Source of the DNA: VRUE01 sp963707965
GTDB lineage: Bacteria > Actinomycetota > Thermoleophilia > Solirubrobacterales > 70-9
NCBI GenBank assembly: GCA_963707965.1
Contig: CAVPRR010000004.1
Span: forward strand, 372,001 to 436,000
Length of the DNA stretch: 64,000 bases
Direction: 5' to 3'
The notes under the pieces were generated by a model. The model saw only the letters and a list, made by a program, of their open reading frames with translations. It had not been told where the DNA came from and made no database searches. Below are positions 24,603-32,913 of this stretch, one piece after another. Each line of letters begins with the position of its first letter. Positions within the stretch are counted from its first letter, which is position 1. The translations under genes were made by a program, and so were the position numbers.

Positions 24603-26285
24603 TCAGGCTACCGGCTGCGACTCACGGGACGGCCGGGCGGAGCTGCCGGTGCGGTGGGCGATGGCCTCGCGGATGTCTCGCATCGGGCGGGCGCTGCGCA
24701 CGTCGGGAAGCACGTCGAAGTTATGCGGCTCCGGGGGCGAGAGGGCGAACCACTCGAGCGACTCGCCGTGCCACGGGTCGTGGCCGGCCTCGGGGCCCGC
24801 CGTGCGGCTGAGGATCGCATTGACGAGCGTCATCACGATCCCGATCGCCAGCACGAAGGCGCCGATCGAGGCGATCAGGTTGTACGTGTTGACGCCCGTG
24901 CCGTCGAAGAACTTGTAGGCGTCGATGACCTGTCCGTCCTCGGCTCCGGCGAGGAAGAGGGGCACGAAGGCCAGCAGGGCGCCGAGTGCCATCGTGCAGA
25001 AGGAGATTCGCGCCAGGCTCTCTCCCATCGTGTGGCCGGTCATCTTCGGGAACCACCAGTGGAGGGCCGCGAAGCCTCCGAAGACTGCGCCGCCGACCAG
25101 CGCGAAATGGGTCGCCGCTGTGGCATCGGTCGTGTTCTTCAGCTGCCATGCGGCGGCAACCATCGATTGCTGGATCTCTGCCGCGAGCCCGATCGAGATC
25201 GCGGAAAGCGCCCCGATTGCGAAGAGCAGCGGCGCTCGCATCTGCACGGCTCCCCTTGCGAGCGTGGCGATCAGGTTGAAGGCGACGAGGCCGAAGGGGA
25301 CGATCAGTGCCAGGGCCATCACCATCGCGAAGTACATCCGGCCGATTCCGATCGGGGCGGTCAGCATGTTCTGCATCCAGGCGAGGGTGCCGATCACGGC
25401 GATCGCCCCCAGCGAGCCGATCGTCGCGCCGCGATTGGCGAGCGGGGCCCGGGCGAGCGCCGGGACGATCTCGGCGATCGCTGCCAGGGCGGCGATCAGG
25501 ATCAGCATGTATGCGCCGGTGTAGAAGATCCAGCTCAGGTGCTGCCAGAGGAGGGGTGCGCCGCCGGCGTCGCCGGCGAAGAAGATCCCGTCGAAGTTGC
25601 GGTCGATCAGCAGCATCGTCAGCGCGGCCAGCATCACCGGGCCGATCGCCAGCAGCAACCAGGAGCAGATCGCCGCCGCCCAGGAGAAGACCGGCAACCG
25701 CCGCCACGCCATTCCGGGAGCGCGCATGTTGCGCAGCGTCGCAACCAGGTCGATCGCGAGCAGGGTGAAGCCGAGCGTTGCCAGCCCGGTGGCGACGGCC
25801 CAGGCGTCGACGCCGTTGTTGGGCAGGAAGGCCAGTTCGGAGAGAGGCGCCAGCGGGTTCACGCCTGCCTCGGACGGCGTGAAGAGGAGACCGGCGTAGA
25901 GGACGGTGGCTCCTGCCAGGTAGAGCCAGAGGCCGAGCTGGCCGACCCGCGGCAGCGCGGTCGAGCGGGCACCGATCTGCAACGGCACGACGTAGTGGAA
26001 GAGGCCCAGCGCCAGCGGGATCGCGAACAGGAAGATCGCCGTCGTGCCGTACAGCGACAGCATGCGATTGAAGGTGACCGGGCTGAGGAAGGTGTTCTCG
26101 GGGACCGCCAGCTGGAGGCGCATCAGCAGCAGCTCGACGAGGGCGATGAAGAGGAAGCCCAGCGCCGCGCTGACCAGCACGAGGCCGACGTTCTTGTGGT
26201 CGGCGCCGGTCGCGATCTCGGCCCAGCGCGAGCGGCGCGGCGGAAAGCCGTCGGTGACCAGCTCAGGCGCCCTGCTCGTGGTCAC
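24603..26285 (-). CDS. Cytochrome oxidase subunit I-like protein lacking most heme and copper ligands
   Basis: 560 residues, about 12-14 membrane helices, clearly of the heme-copper oxidase subunit I fold: GADHKNVGLVLV, YVVPLQIGA, NMRAPGMAWRRLPVFSW, WQHLSWIFYTGAYMLIL and HWWFPKMTGHTMGESLARI align with the canonical ctaD here. The low-spin heme His (SAHAAI) is Tyr (SLYGTT); the CuB His/cross-link Tyr (SHPAVY) is YTGAYM; the CuB HH pair (VWAHHMF) is LAWMQNML; and of AHIH only one His remains (ATHFAL). It cannot form a normal binuclear centre. GTG start at 26285 overlaps the subunit II-like stop. Role unknown. Confidence 0.88.
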   Translation of the reverse strand: MTTSRAPELVTDGFPPRRSRWAEIATGADHKNVGLVLVSAALGFLFIALVELLLMRLQLAVPENTFLSPVTFNRMLSLYGTTAIFLFAIPLALGLFHYVVPLQIGARSTALPRVGQLGLWLYLAGATVLYAGLLFTPSEAGVNPLAPLSELAFLPNNGVDAWAVATGLATLGFTLLAIDLVATLRNMRAPGMAWRRLPVFSWAAAICSWLLLAIGPVMLAALTMLLIDRNFDGIFFAGDAGGAPLLWQHLSWIFYTGAYMLILIAALAAIAEIVPALARAPLANRGATIGSLGAIAVIGTLAWMQNMLTAPIGIGRMYFAMVMALALIVPFGLVAFNLIATLARGAVQMRAPLLFAIGALSAISIGLAAEIQQSMVAAAWQLKNTTDATAATHFALVGGAVFGGFAALHWWFPKMTGHTMGESLARISFCTMALGALLAFVPLFLAGAEDGQVIDAYKFFDGTGVNTYNLIASIGAFVLAIGIVMTLVNAILSRTAGPEAGHDPWHGESLEWFALSPPEPHNFDVLPDVRSARPMRDIREAIAHRTGSSARPSRESQPVA

Positions 26286-26986
26286 GGTACCTTCCCGCTT
26301 TCGATCAGCCCGGTGACCCGGTCCTGGGCCGCCTGGATGTCGCTCTTCTGCCGTTCGACGAAGGCTTCGTACTCCTCGGGCGACACGACGTCGACCTCGG
26401 TCCGCATGGTGGCGTACGCCTGCCCGGAGAGGGTCGCCGCCTGGCCGAAGTACGTGCCCTCCCGTTCGGCGCGGAAGGCGACCTCGTTCACCCGGCCGGG
26501 GACCGCGTCGCGCTTCCCGGCAAGGTTGGGCACGCTCCAGGTGTGGATCACGTCCGTCGAGACGAGGTCGAGGACGACCTCCGTGTCGACCGGCACGACG
26601 AGCTTGTAGTAGGAGAAGGCTTCGTTGGGATAGGTGTAGCGCCAGATCCACTGCTGGCCGGTCGCCGTGATGCGCAGCGGCCCGGAGTCGGAGGCCCTGA
26701 GGCCGGCCGGGCCCGTTGCCTGCGCCTGGCGGGCCCTCTCCGTGTAGATCAGGCTGAGGATGAGGATCGCGGCGGCGAACGCCGCCAGCACCGCTCCCAC
26801 CCGGAGCGGCGTGCGCCGCCCGCCCCCGGCCCGCTCGGCGTCCAGTTCGGAGCGCTGCCCGGAGCCGCGTCTGTGCAGCGCGAGGATCAGTCCGGCGTTG
26901 ACCGCCACGACGACGATTGCCGCGGCTATGAAGCCAATCCAGAGCAGCGTGTCGATCTGGTCCGTGCCAGGGGAGTGAGGCGCCAA
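26282..26986 (-). CDS. Cytochrome oxidase subunit II-like protein lacking the CuA site
   Basis: 234 residues: two membrane helices (about 12-35 and 62-82) and a cupredoxin domain with ATGQQWIWRYTYP, VPVDTEVVLDLVSTDVIHTW and GTYFGQAATLSGQAYATM. In canonical subunit II the last motif is C-x3-C-x3-H-x2-M; here both cysteines are Ala and Ser and the His is Tyr, with only the Met kept. The upstream His (DVIHTW) is retained. No CuA centre is possible. It is the first gene of the minus-strand block and is coupled to the subunit I-like gene by a GTGA overlap. Confidence 0.87.
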   Translation of the reverse strand: MAPHSPGTDQIDTLLWIGFIAAAIVVVAVNAGLILALHRRGSGQRSELDAERAGGGRRTPLRVGAVLAAFAAAILILSLIYTERARQAQATGPAGLRASDSGPLRITATGQQWIWRYTYPNEAFSYYKLVVPVDTEVVLDLVSTDVIHTWSVPNLAGKRDAVPGRVNEVAFRAEREGTYFGQAATLSGQAYATMRTEVDVVSPEEYEAFVERQKSDIQAAQDRVTGLIESGKVP

Positions 26987-27038
26987 AGCGCGGCCATTCT
27001 AATCAGGTGGCTGGCTGGCTCCTATACTCGCCCACCCT

Positions 27039-27983
27039 ATGCGGAGGCGATCTCGCCCATCCCCGGTGCTGCGCGCGATGGTGCGAGCGGGCGCGGCTGG
27101 CGCGCTCACGGCGGCGGTTGCCGTGCCGCTGATGCGGCGCAGGCGCCGCATTCCGGCCGTCGCAACGGTCGTGGCCTGCGCCAGTGGCCCCCTGGCGCTC
27201 GCCGTGCTGCGGCCCCGCTCCGGCAAGCGGGACGTCGCGCTGTTCGCCCTGCAGATGTGGGGCTTCACGATGGTCCACGAGCTTCCCTACGACGATCCAG
27301 AGCGGCTGCGCAGCCGCCTCCTCACCCGTTACCCGATCTCGATTGACCGCGCGATCGGCCTCGGTCGGCTGCCCACGGTTCGCCTGCAGCGGGCACTCGC
27401 CCACCTGCCCCGGGTTGGAGCCCTGAACCGCTTCCTCACCTGGGTCCACTGGCTCTGGTTCCTCGAGCCCCACGCGGCGCTGCTCTTCATTCTCATTCGC
27501 CACCCCGAGCACTTCCCGCGTGCCGCGCGCCAACTGGCCGCCGTCTTCGACATCGGCTGCGCGGTGTACTTCGCCGCGCCCACAGCTCCACCGTGGTGGT
27601 CCTCCGAACAGGGCCTTGCCGGCGAAGAGGTGCGCCGCATCATGGTGGGGATCGGTGAGGAGACCTGGGGCTCCGCCTGGCCGACGATGTACGGGACCCT
27701 GGGGAGCAATCCCTGGGCGGCGATGCCCTCGCTTCACTTTGCCGCCTCGGCGATGGCCGCGATCTCGCTGTCCGAAGCGGGGCGTGTCGCCGGGGCCGTC
27801 GGCTGGGGGTACGCGCTGAGTCTTGGGTTCGCGCTTGTCTACCTCGGTGAGCATTACGTCACCGACGTCGCCGCCGGAGCGGGGCTGGTCGCCGCTGTCA
27901 GGCGTGGCGAGCCGCTCGCCGAACCCGCTGTCCTGGCGGTCAACGGGGGCCTGCGGCGCCTCGAGCGACTCGCCAGCGGCTAG
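27039..27983 (+). CDS. PAP2-superfamily membrane phosphatase/phosphotransferase
   Basis: 314 residues, several membrane helices. The phosphatase motifs are AMPSLHFAAS (about 232-241) and YLGEHYVTDVAAG (about 270-282); the first basic motif is weak. The layout matches the inositol-phosphorylceramide-synthase-like branch of PAP2. Likely acts on a lipid phosphate or transfers a phospho-headgroup. A hairpin follows the stop. Divergent from the oxidase-like block, with about 50 nt between. Confidence 0.8.
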   Translation: MRRRSRPSPVLRAMVRAGAAGALTAAVAVPLMRRRRRIPAVATVVACASGPLALAVLRPRSGKRDVALFALQMWGFTMVHELPYDDPERLRSRLLTRYPISIDRAIGLGRLPTVRLQRALAHLPRVGALNRFLTWVHWLWFLEPHAALLFILIRHPEHFPRAARQLAAVFDIGCAVYFAAPTAPPWWSSEQGLAGEEVRRIMVGIGEETWGSAWPTMYGTLGSNPWAAMPSLHFAASAMAAISLSEAGRVAGAVGWGYALSLGFALVYLGEHYVTDVAAGAGLVAAVRRGEPLAEPAVLAVNGGLRRLERLASG

Positions 27984-27990
27984 ACGGTCC

Positions 27991-28047
27991 AGACGATTGA
28001 TTCCACTTTGAGGCATCCACGGCATCTCAATCTGGAGTCAATCGTCT
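27991..28047. terminator. Stem-loop between two plus-strand genes
   Basis: AGACGATTGATTCCA (27991-28005) pairs with TGGAGTCAATCGTCT (28033-28047) over 15 bp with one G-U pair; the loop contains a smaller TTGAG/CTCAA pairing. No clear U-tract follows, so attenuation is also possible. Confidence 0.5.
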
Positions 28048-28059
28048 AGCGTCCCTGGG

Positions 28060-29181
28060 GTGTCTCCCGAGGACTCGGCGAACGGCAACGGTGTCGTTGA
28101 GCTGCCGCGATTCACGCCGCGACGGATGGCGCAGACGGCGCTGGTCGTCGTTGCACTGCTGACCGGGATCTACTTCCTCTTTCCGAAGCTGATCGGGCTC
28201 GGGGATGCGCTCAGCAAGCTTGGGGAAGCCGATCCGACCTGGATCGTCGTTGCGATCGGCTTCAACGTGGTCGCGATAGCCACCTATATCGCGCTCTTCA
28301 AGGCGGTGGTCGGGGGCGACGCGCTGCGGCTCACCTGGGCCGAGACCTACGAGATCAACATGGCGGGTGTCGCCGCGACCCTGCTCTTCTCGGCCGCCGG
28401 GGCGGGGGGTATCGCCCTCACCTACTGGGCGTTGCGCAAAGCGGGGATGCGCCGCCGCGACGTTGCGCGCCGGATGGTGGCCTTCCTCACGCTGCACTAC
28501 ATGTTCTACCCCGTCGCCCTCATCGTCTTCGGGGTTCTGCTGCGAACCGGCGTCCTCCCGGGCAAGGACTCGGTCGAGCTGACCGTCGTGCCGGCGGCGG
28601 TAGCGGGTGCCCTGCTCATCTTCGGGTTGCTGGTGGCGCTGATCCCACCCGACCTGGGGAAGCGGGTGGCGGGGTTGGCCCGGGGCGAGCGGCCGCAGGC
28701 GATCGCCGCCAACATCGCCAAGGTGCCGGCGATCGCCGCGGAAGGGTTCAGGTTCGCGATCAGCCTCTTCGCCCACCCTTCGCGTGGGGGGTTGGCGGTA
28801 ATCGGGGCCGCCGGCTTTTGGGCGGCGAACATCGGCATCCTCTGGGCCTCGTTCCACGCCTTCGGCATCGAAGTGCCGCTGGCGGTGGTCGTCCAGGGCT
28901 TCTTCCTCGGCATGGTCGCCAACCTCTTCCCGCTCGCCCCGGCGGGAGTGGGGGCGGTCGACGCGGGGATGATCGGCGCCTTCGTCCTCTTCGGCCTGCC
29001 CGAGGAAACGGTCTTTCCGGCGATCCTGATCTACAGGTTTGTCGCCTTCTGGTTGCCGATCCCGCCCGGGATCGCCGCCTTCTTCCAGCTGCGGTTGCGG
29101 GTGCAGGATTGGGAAGAGAACGGGTTGCCGGTCGAACGGCCTCCGGCGGGGGAACCGGTGCTGGGGCCCGCCCGCGATTGA
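28060..29181 (+). CDS. UPF0104 / lysylphosphatidylglycerol-synthase-like flippase domain protein
   Basis: 373 residues, about eight membrane helices, GTG start. Segments such as FNVVAIATYIALFKAVVGGD, TLLFSAAGAGGIALTYWALR and FPLAPAGVGAVDAGMIGAF correspond to the LPG_synthase_TM (AglD-like) family. These act in lipid or glycolipid transfer and flipping; the cytoplasmic aminoacyltransferase domain of MprF is absent. It follows the PAP2 gene, which fits a lipid-modification pair, but that is inference. Confidence 0.82.
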   Translation: MSPEDSANGNGVVELPRFTPRRMAQTALVVVALLTGIYFLFPKLIGLGDALSKLGEADPTWIVVAIGFNVVAIATYIALFKAVVGGDALRLTWAETYEINMAGVAATLLFSAAGAGGIALTYWALRKAGMRRRDVARRMVAFLTLHYMFYPVALIVFGVLLRTGVLPGKDSVELTVVPAAVAGALLIFGLLVALIPPDLGKRVAGLARGERPQAIAANIAKVPAIAAEGFRFAISLFAHPSRGGLAVIGAAGFWAANIGILWASFHAFGIEVPLAVVVQGFFLGMVANLFPLAPAGVGAVDAGMIGAFVLFGLPEETVFPAILIYRFVAFWLPIPPGIAAFFQLRLRVQDWEENGLPVERPPAGEPVLGPARD

Positions 29182-29245
29182 GCAGGCGGAGCCGTCGCAT
29201 CACGCGTTACTATACAAAGTAAAGTATTAGACTTCGGACGCCGAG

Positions 29246-30265
29246 GTGGAAGAGATGGCGGAGGCAAGGAAGATCGAGAACGTGATCGTCGTCGGGGGCG
29301 GCCCCGCCGGCTATACGGCCGCGCTCTACACGGCGCGTGCCAACCTCGAGCCGCTTGTCTTCGAGGGCTTCCAGTGGGGCGGGCAGCTGCAGAATACGAC
29401 CGAGGTCGAGAACTATCCCGGCTACCCGGAGGGGATCATGGGGCCGGAGATGATGACCCAGTTCCGCGCCCAGGCGGAGCGCTTCGGGACGCGGTTCGTC
29501 ACCGACGACGTCGACCGTGTCGAGCTCTCCAACGGCGGCGTGCACAGGGTCTTCCTCGGTGACGAGGAGCACCTGGCAAAGACTGTGATCCTCTCGATGG
29601 GGGCGGAGCCGCGCCGGCTGGGCGTCCCCGGTGAGATGGAGCTTGGGGGCCGTGGCGTGTCCACGTGCGGCGTCTGCGACGGGGCGTTCTTCAAGGACAG
29701 GAAGGTGATCGTGATCGGCGGCGGGGACTCGGCGATGGAGGACTCGATTTTCATCGCCAAGTACGCCAGCGAGCTGACGGTCGTCAACCGGCGCAGCGAG
29801 TTCCGCGCCTCGAAGATCATGCAGGAGCGCGCCAGGGAGCGGCCCAACATCGATTTCAAGACCCCCTTCGTCGCGGAGGAGTTCGTCGCCGGCGAGGACG
29901 GCACGCTGGGCCGCGTCCGGCTCCGCAACGTCGAGACGGGCGAGACCGAGGACTTCGCCGCCGCCGGCGCCTTCGTCGCGATCGGCCACATTCCCCAGTC
30001 GGCGATCGTCACCGGCCAGGTCGACACCGACGAGGACGGCTACGTGCTCACCGAGCCGGGATCGACCAGGACCAACCTGGCGGGGGTGTTCGCGGTCGGC
30101 GACCTCGTCGACCACACCTACCGGCAGGCGGTCACCGCGGCCGGCACGGGCTGCATGGGCGCCCTCGACGCCGAGTGGTACCTGCGCGACACGCCTCCCA
30201 GCCCGGAGGCCCACTGGGCCAAGGGCGGCGAGCCGGCCGAGATCGCTCCGGCGCCGGGCTCCTGA
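29246..30265 (+). CDS. trxB: Thioredoxin reductase (FAD/NADPH)
   Basis: 339 residues. FAD motif VVGGGPAGYTAALYTARANL, redox site CGVCDGAFF (about 141-149, a variant of CATCDG), NADPH motif VIGGGDSAMEDSIF and C-terminal FAD motif GVFAVGDLVDHTYRQAVTAA. Reduces thioredoxin or a similar partner. GTG start at 29246 or the ATG four codons later (GTGGAAGAGATG). A perfect 21-bp hairpin terminates it. Confidence 0.93.
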   Translation: MEEMAEARKIENVIVVGGGPAGYTAALYTARANLEPLVFEGFQWGGQLQNTTEVENYPGYPEGIMGPEMMTQFRAQAERFGTRFVTDDVDRVELSNGGVHRVFLGDEEHLAKTVILSMGAEPRRLGVPGEMELGGRGVSTCGVCDGAFFKDRKVIVIGGGDSAMEDSIFIAKYASELTVVNRRSEFRASKIMQERARERPNIDFKTPFVAEEFVAGEDGTLGRVRLRNVETGETEDFAAAGAFVAIGHIPQSAIVTGQVDTDEDGYVLTEPGSTRTNLAGVFAVGDLVDHTYRQAVTAAGTGCMGALDAEWYLRDTPPSPEAHWAKGGEPAEIAPAPGS

Positions 30266-30292
30266 TCCCTTCCAAGCCCGCGGTTGTGCGGT

Positions 30293-30335
30293 GAGGTTGC
30301 TCCCACCTCCGCCAGGCGGAGGTGGGAGCAACCTC
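30293..30335. terminator. Perfect 21-bp hairpin between convergent genes
   Basis: GAGGTTGCTCCCACCTCCGC at 30293 continues as a 21-nt arm to 30313 and pairs perfectly with 30315-30335 around a one-base centre. Symmetric, so it can terminate both trxB and the convergent DUF1059 gene. Confidence 0.8.
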
Positions 30336-30349
30336 GGCAGGCCTGGACG

Positions 30350-30574
30350 CTATCCCGGGAAGGCCTCCGTCTGGCGCTCACCCTGGACGTAGCCGGACTC
30401 GGGCTCGAGCATGTCGCGAATCTGTTGCTGCAACTCGGGGGAGTTCTCGTGCCCGTGAACGGCTTCGGCGTGCTGGGCGGCGGTCTTCACGACCTCGTCC
30501 TCCTCGCCGATGATCGTCAGCGAGCAGTTGCTCTCGCTCTCGAAGCGGCGGCAGTCCGCCATCACTCTGCTCAT
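30350..30574 (-). CDS. DUF1059 protein
   Basis: 74 residues, matching the small DUF1059 family throughout: MADCRRFESESNCSLTIIGE, then EDEVVKTAAQHAEAVHGHEN and SPELQQQIRDML. Function unknown in the literature I know. Cys and His residues (DCRRF, SNC, AQHAEAVHGH) could bind metal. Monocistronic, ended by its side of the 30293 hairpin. Confidence 0.85.
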   Translation of the reverse strand: MSRVMADCRRFESESNCSLTIIGEEDEVVKTAAQHAEAVHGHENSPELQQQIRDMLEPESGYVQGERQTEAFPG

Positions 30575-30728
30575 CTCAACCTCCAGTCTCTGGGTGCGGG
30601 AAGGGATGCCCCGTGCACGCGTCTGGTCTACACCGGTGACGGGCTTCCGTCAAGAGCCTGGCACAGTGAACCCGTAGCCGGCCGGCTGCGCCTTGAATGG
30701 GCCCTTGCCGATGCTCTAAGGTCGGTGC

Positions 30729-31007
30729 ACGGCCTCCACCTGCACTCATCTCGACTCGATCCGGCACTTCGACCTGCCGGCCGAGATCGCCGGCTGCGAG
30801 GAGTGTCTGGCTGAGGGGACGCAATGGGTCCATCTGCGGATGTGTCAGGAGTGCGGGCACATCGGTTGCTGCGACCAATCGCCCGGCAAGCACGCCAGCG
30901 CCCACCACCGGCAGACCGGTCACCCCATCGCCCGCTCCGCCGAGCCGGGGGAGGACTGGAGCTGGTGCTACGTGGACGAGACGATGTTCAGGATCAGCCG
31001 CAGCTGA
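30729..31007 (+). CDS. UBP-type zinc finger protein with apparent ACG start
   Basis: About 92 residues: STCTHLDSIRHFDLPAEIAG, CEECLAEGTQWVHLRMC, QECGHIGCCDQSPGKHASAH and HRQTGHPIARSAEPGEDW carry the Cys/His set of a zf-UBP fold, seen in bacteria as stand-alone domains. In frame, a TAA lies at 30717 and no ATG, GTG or TTG follows before the domain; the position where relatives start is ACG at 30729, with AAGG seven bases upstream. The gene overlaps the end of the convergent alkylsulfatase by 14 bases. Confidence 0.65.
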   Translation, partial: TASTCTHLDSIRHFDLPAEIAGCEECLAEGTQWVHLRMCQECGHIGCCDQSPGKHASAHHRQTGHPIARSAEPGEDWSWCYVDETMFRISRS

Positions 31008-32838
31008 ACGCCGGCCGGGGGGTCACGATCGGGAAGGCCGGGTCCGGCTCCTCGAGCAGGCCAAGCAACTCGCCGATCTTCGCGCCGTCGCCCTCGACCC
31101 GCAGCTTGCCGCTCTGTGCCAGCTCGGCCAGGTCCGCCGTTTTCAGGACCAACTGGTCGAGCGCCTCTCGCGCGACGACCAGAGTCGCGTCGGCATCGGC
31201 ACCGTGCCGCCCCGGCCGGTGCCGCAGCACTCCGTTGCGGATCGTGATCGCGCTCTCCTCATCGGGTTCGGTCACCACCCAGTCGATCCGCAACTGGAGG
31301 TCCCAGGCGCGCGGCCCGTCGAGCCGGATCGCCATCGCGTCGAGCAGCTGGCTGACCGAGAGGTTGGCGACGATGTCGGCTGGCGCGGTCGCGGTCGGTG
31401 TCCCGGCGATGCCCTCGCGCAGCTCCTTGGCGCCCATCAGGAAGAAGTTGCGCCAGGTCGCGTTCTCGGCTCCGAAGCCGAGCTGCTCGAGCGCGTCCGC
31501 CTGCAGCTCGCGGGCGGCGCGATTGCCGGGCTCGGCGAAGACGACGTGGTTGACGACCTCCGCGACCCAACGGTGGTCACCGGCCTCGAAGGACGCGCGG
31601 GCCCTCTCCAGCACGGCATCGGCGCCGCCCATGAACTCGACGTAGCGGCGCGCCTGCTCGGCCGGCGGGTGTTCCCAGAGGTGGGCCGGGTTGCCATCGA
31701 ACCAGCCCATGTAGCGCTGGTAGATCGCCTTCACGTTGTGGCTGATCGAGCCGTAGTACTCGCGGCAGTGCCACTCCGCGGCCAGGCTGGGCGGCAGCTC
31801 CACCAGCTCGGCGATCTCGCGCCCGGTGTGGCCCCGGTTCAGCAGCCGCAAGGTCTGGTCGTGCAGGTAGGCATAGAGATCGCGCTGCTTCTCCAGGAGG
31901 TCGACGATCTGCTTGCTGCCCCAGCACGGCCAGTGGTGCCCGGCGAAGAGAACGTCGGAGTCGTCTGCGAACAGCTCGATCGCCTCGTCGAGGTGGTGCG
32001 CCCAGAGCCGCGGGTCGCGCACCAGCGCCCCGCGCGGGGTGAGGATGTTATGCATCGAGCGGGCGACGTTGTCGGCGATGCAGAGGACCTTTGCCTGCGC
32101 GAAGTGGATGTTCATCTCGGCCGGCGCCTCGGTTCCGGGGGTCAGCTGGAAGGTCATCTCGACACCGTCCACGATCTCGGTCTGACCGGTCTCCGCGACC
32201 TCGACCGTCGGCGGGATCAGCGTGATCGTCCCGAGCGAGGTTGTCTGCCCCAATCCAGAGCCGACCTGCCCTTCGCAGCCGCGCTCGAGCAGCGCCCCGT
32301 ACATGTAGCCGGCGCGGCGGCCCATCGCGGTGCCCGCGAAGACGTTCTCGCTGACCGCGTGGTGCAGGAATCCCGCCGGGGCGAGGACCGGTACGCGGCC
32401 ATCTTCTCTCTCCTGTTCAGAGAGCACCCCCCTGGCGCCACCGAAGTGGTCAATGTGGCTGTGGGTGTAGACCAGGCCAGTCACCCGCCGCTCGCCGCGG
32501 TGCTCGCGGTAGAGGGCCAGCGCCGCTGCCGCGGTCTCGGCCGAGATCAGCGGGTCGATCACGACGATTCCCGCCTCGCCCTCGACGACGTGCATGTTCG
32601 AGAGGTCGAATCCCCGCAGCTGGTAGAAGCCGGGCGCCAGCTCGAAGAGGCCGGCGATCCGGTTCAGCTTGCCCAGCCGCCAGAGGCTCGGATTGACGGT
32701 GTCCGGCGCCTCGCCGTCCAGGAACTCGTAGGAGCGGAGATCCCAGACCGCTCGACCATGCTCGCTTTCGACCAGCGGCGGCTCGAACTCGGCGACCAGG
32801 CCGCGGCGCGCCTCCTCGAAGTCCCGCTCGTCCTCCAC
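30994..32838 (-). CDS. Metallo-beta-lactamase-fold alkyl/aryl sulfatase
   Basis: 614 residues in the SdsA1/BDS1/YjcS arrangement. Zinc motif YTHSHIDHFGGARG (about 131-144), further metal His in NIHFAQAKVLCIADN and HHWPCWGS, a dimerisation helical part (VKAIYQRYMGWFDGNPAHLW) and a C-terminal SCP2-like domain (LLDAMAIRLDGPRAW onwards). Cleaves alkyl sulfates such as SDS or secondary analogues to alcohol and sulfate. No signal peptide is visible, so it is probably intracellular, unlike SdsA1. Confidence 0.92.
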   Translation of the reverse strand: MEDERDFEEARRGLVAEFEPPLVESEHGRAVWDLRSYEFLDGEAPDTVNPSLWRLGKLNRIAGLFELAPGFYQLRGFDLSNMHVVEGEAGIVVIDPLISAETAAAALALYREHRGERRVTGLVYTHSHIDHFGGARGVLSEQEREDGRVPVLAPAGFLHHAVSENVFAGTAMGRRAGYMYGALLERGCEGQVGSGLGQTTSLGTITLIPPTVEVAETGQTEIVDGVEMTFQLTPGTEAPAEMNIHFAQAKVLCIADNVARSMHNILTPRGALVRDPRLWAHHLDEAIELFADDSDVLFAGHHWPCWGSKQIVDLLEKQRDLYAYLHDQTLRLLNRGHTGREIAELVELPPSLAAEWHCREYYGSISHNVKAIYQRYMGWFDGNPAHLWEHPPAEQARRYVEFMGGADAVLERARASFEAGDHRWVAEVVNHVVFAEPGNRAARELQADALEQLGFGAENATWRNFFLMGAKELREGIAGTPTATAPADIVANLSVSQLLDAMAIRLDGPRAWDLQLRIDWVVTEPDEESAITIRNGVLRHRPGRHGADADATLVVAREALDQLVLKTADLAELAQSGKLRVEGDGAKIGELLGLLEEPDPAFPIVTPRPAFSCG

Positions 32839-32863
32839 GCCGGGAGTGTTTCACCCCGGACGC

Positions 32864-32893
32864 ACGAGGGCCCCGCGGCCGCGGGGCCCTCGT
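32864..32893. terminator. 30-nt perfect palindrome after the PhoX-like gene
   Basis: ACGAGGGCCCCGCGG pairs with CCGCGGGGCCCTCGT without interruption, immediately downstream of the minus-strand gene ending at 32914 and before the alkylsulfatase start at 32838. Confidence 0.7.
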
Positions 32894-32913
32894 CATACGC
32901 CTATCCGCAGGGG

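Noticed and set aside
24654..26609. Plus-strand frame of 651 residues opposite the subunit I-like gene
   Set aside because: Composition is that of a mirror frame (Arg/Gln/Asp/Gly-rich, no fold) and the minus-strand protein is clear.
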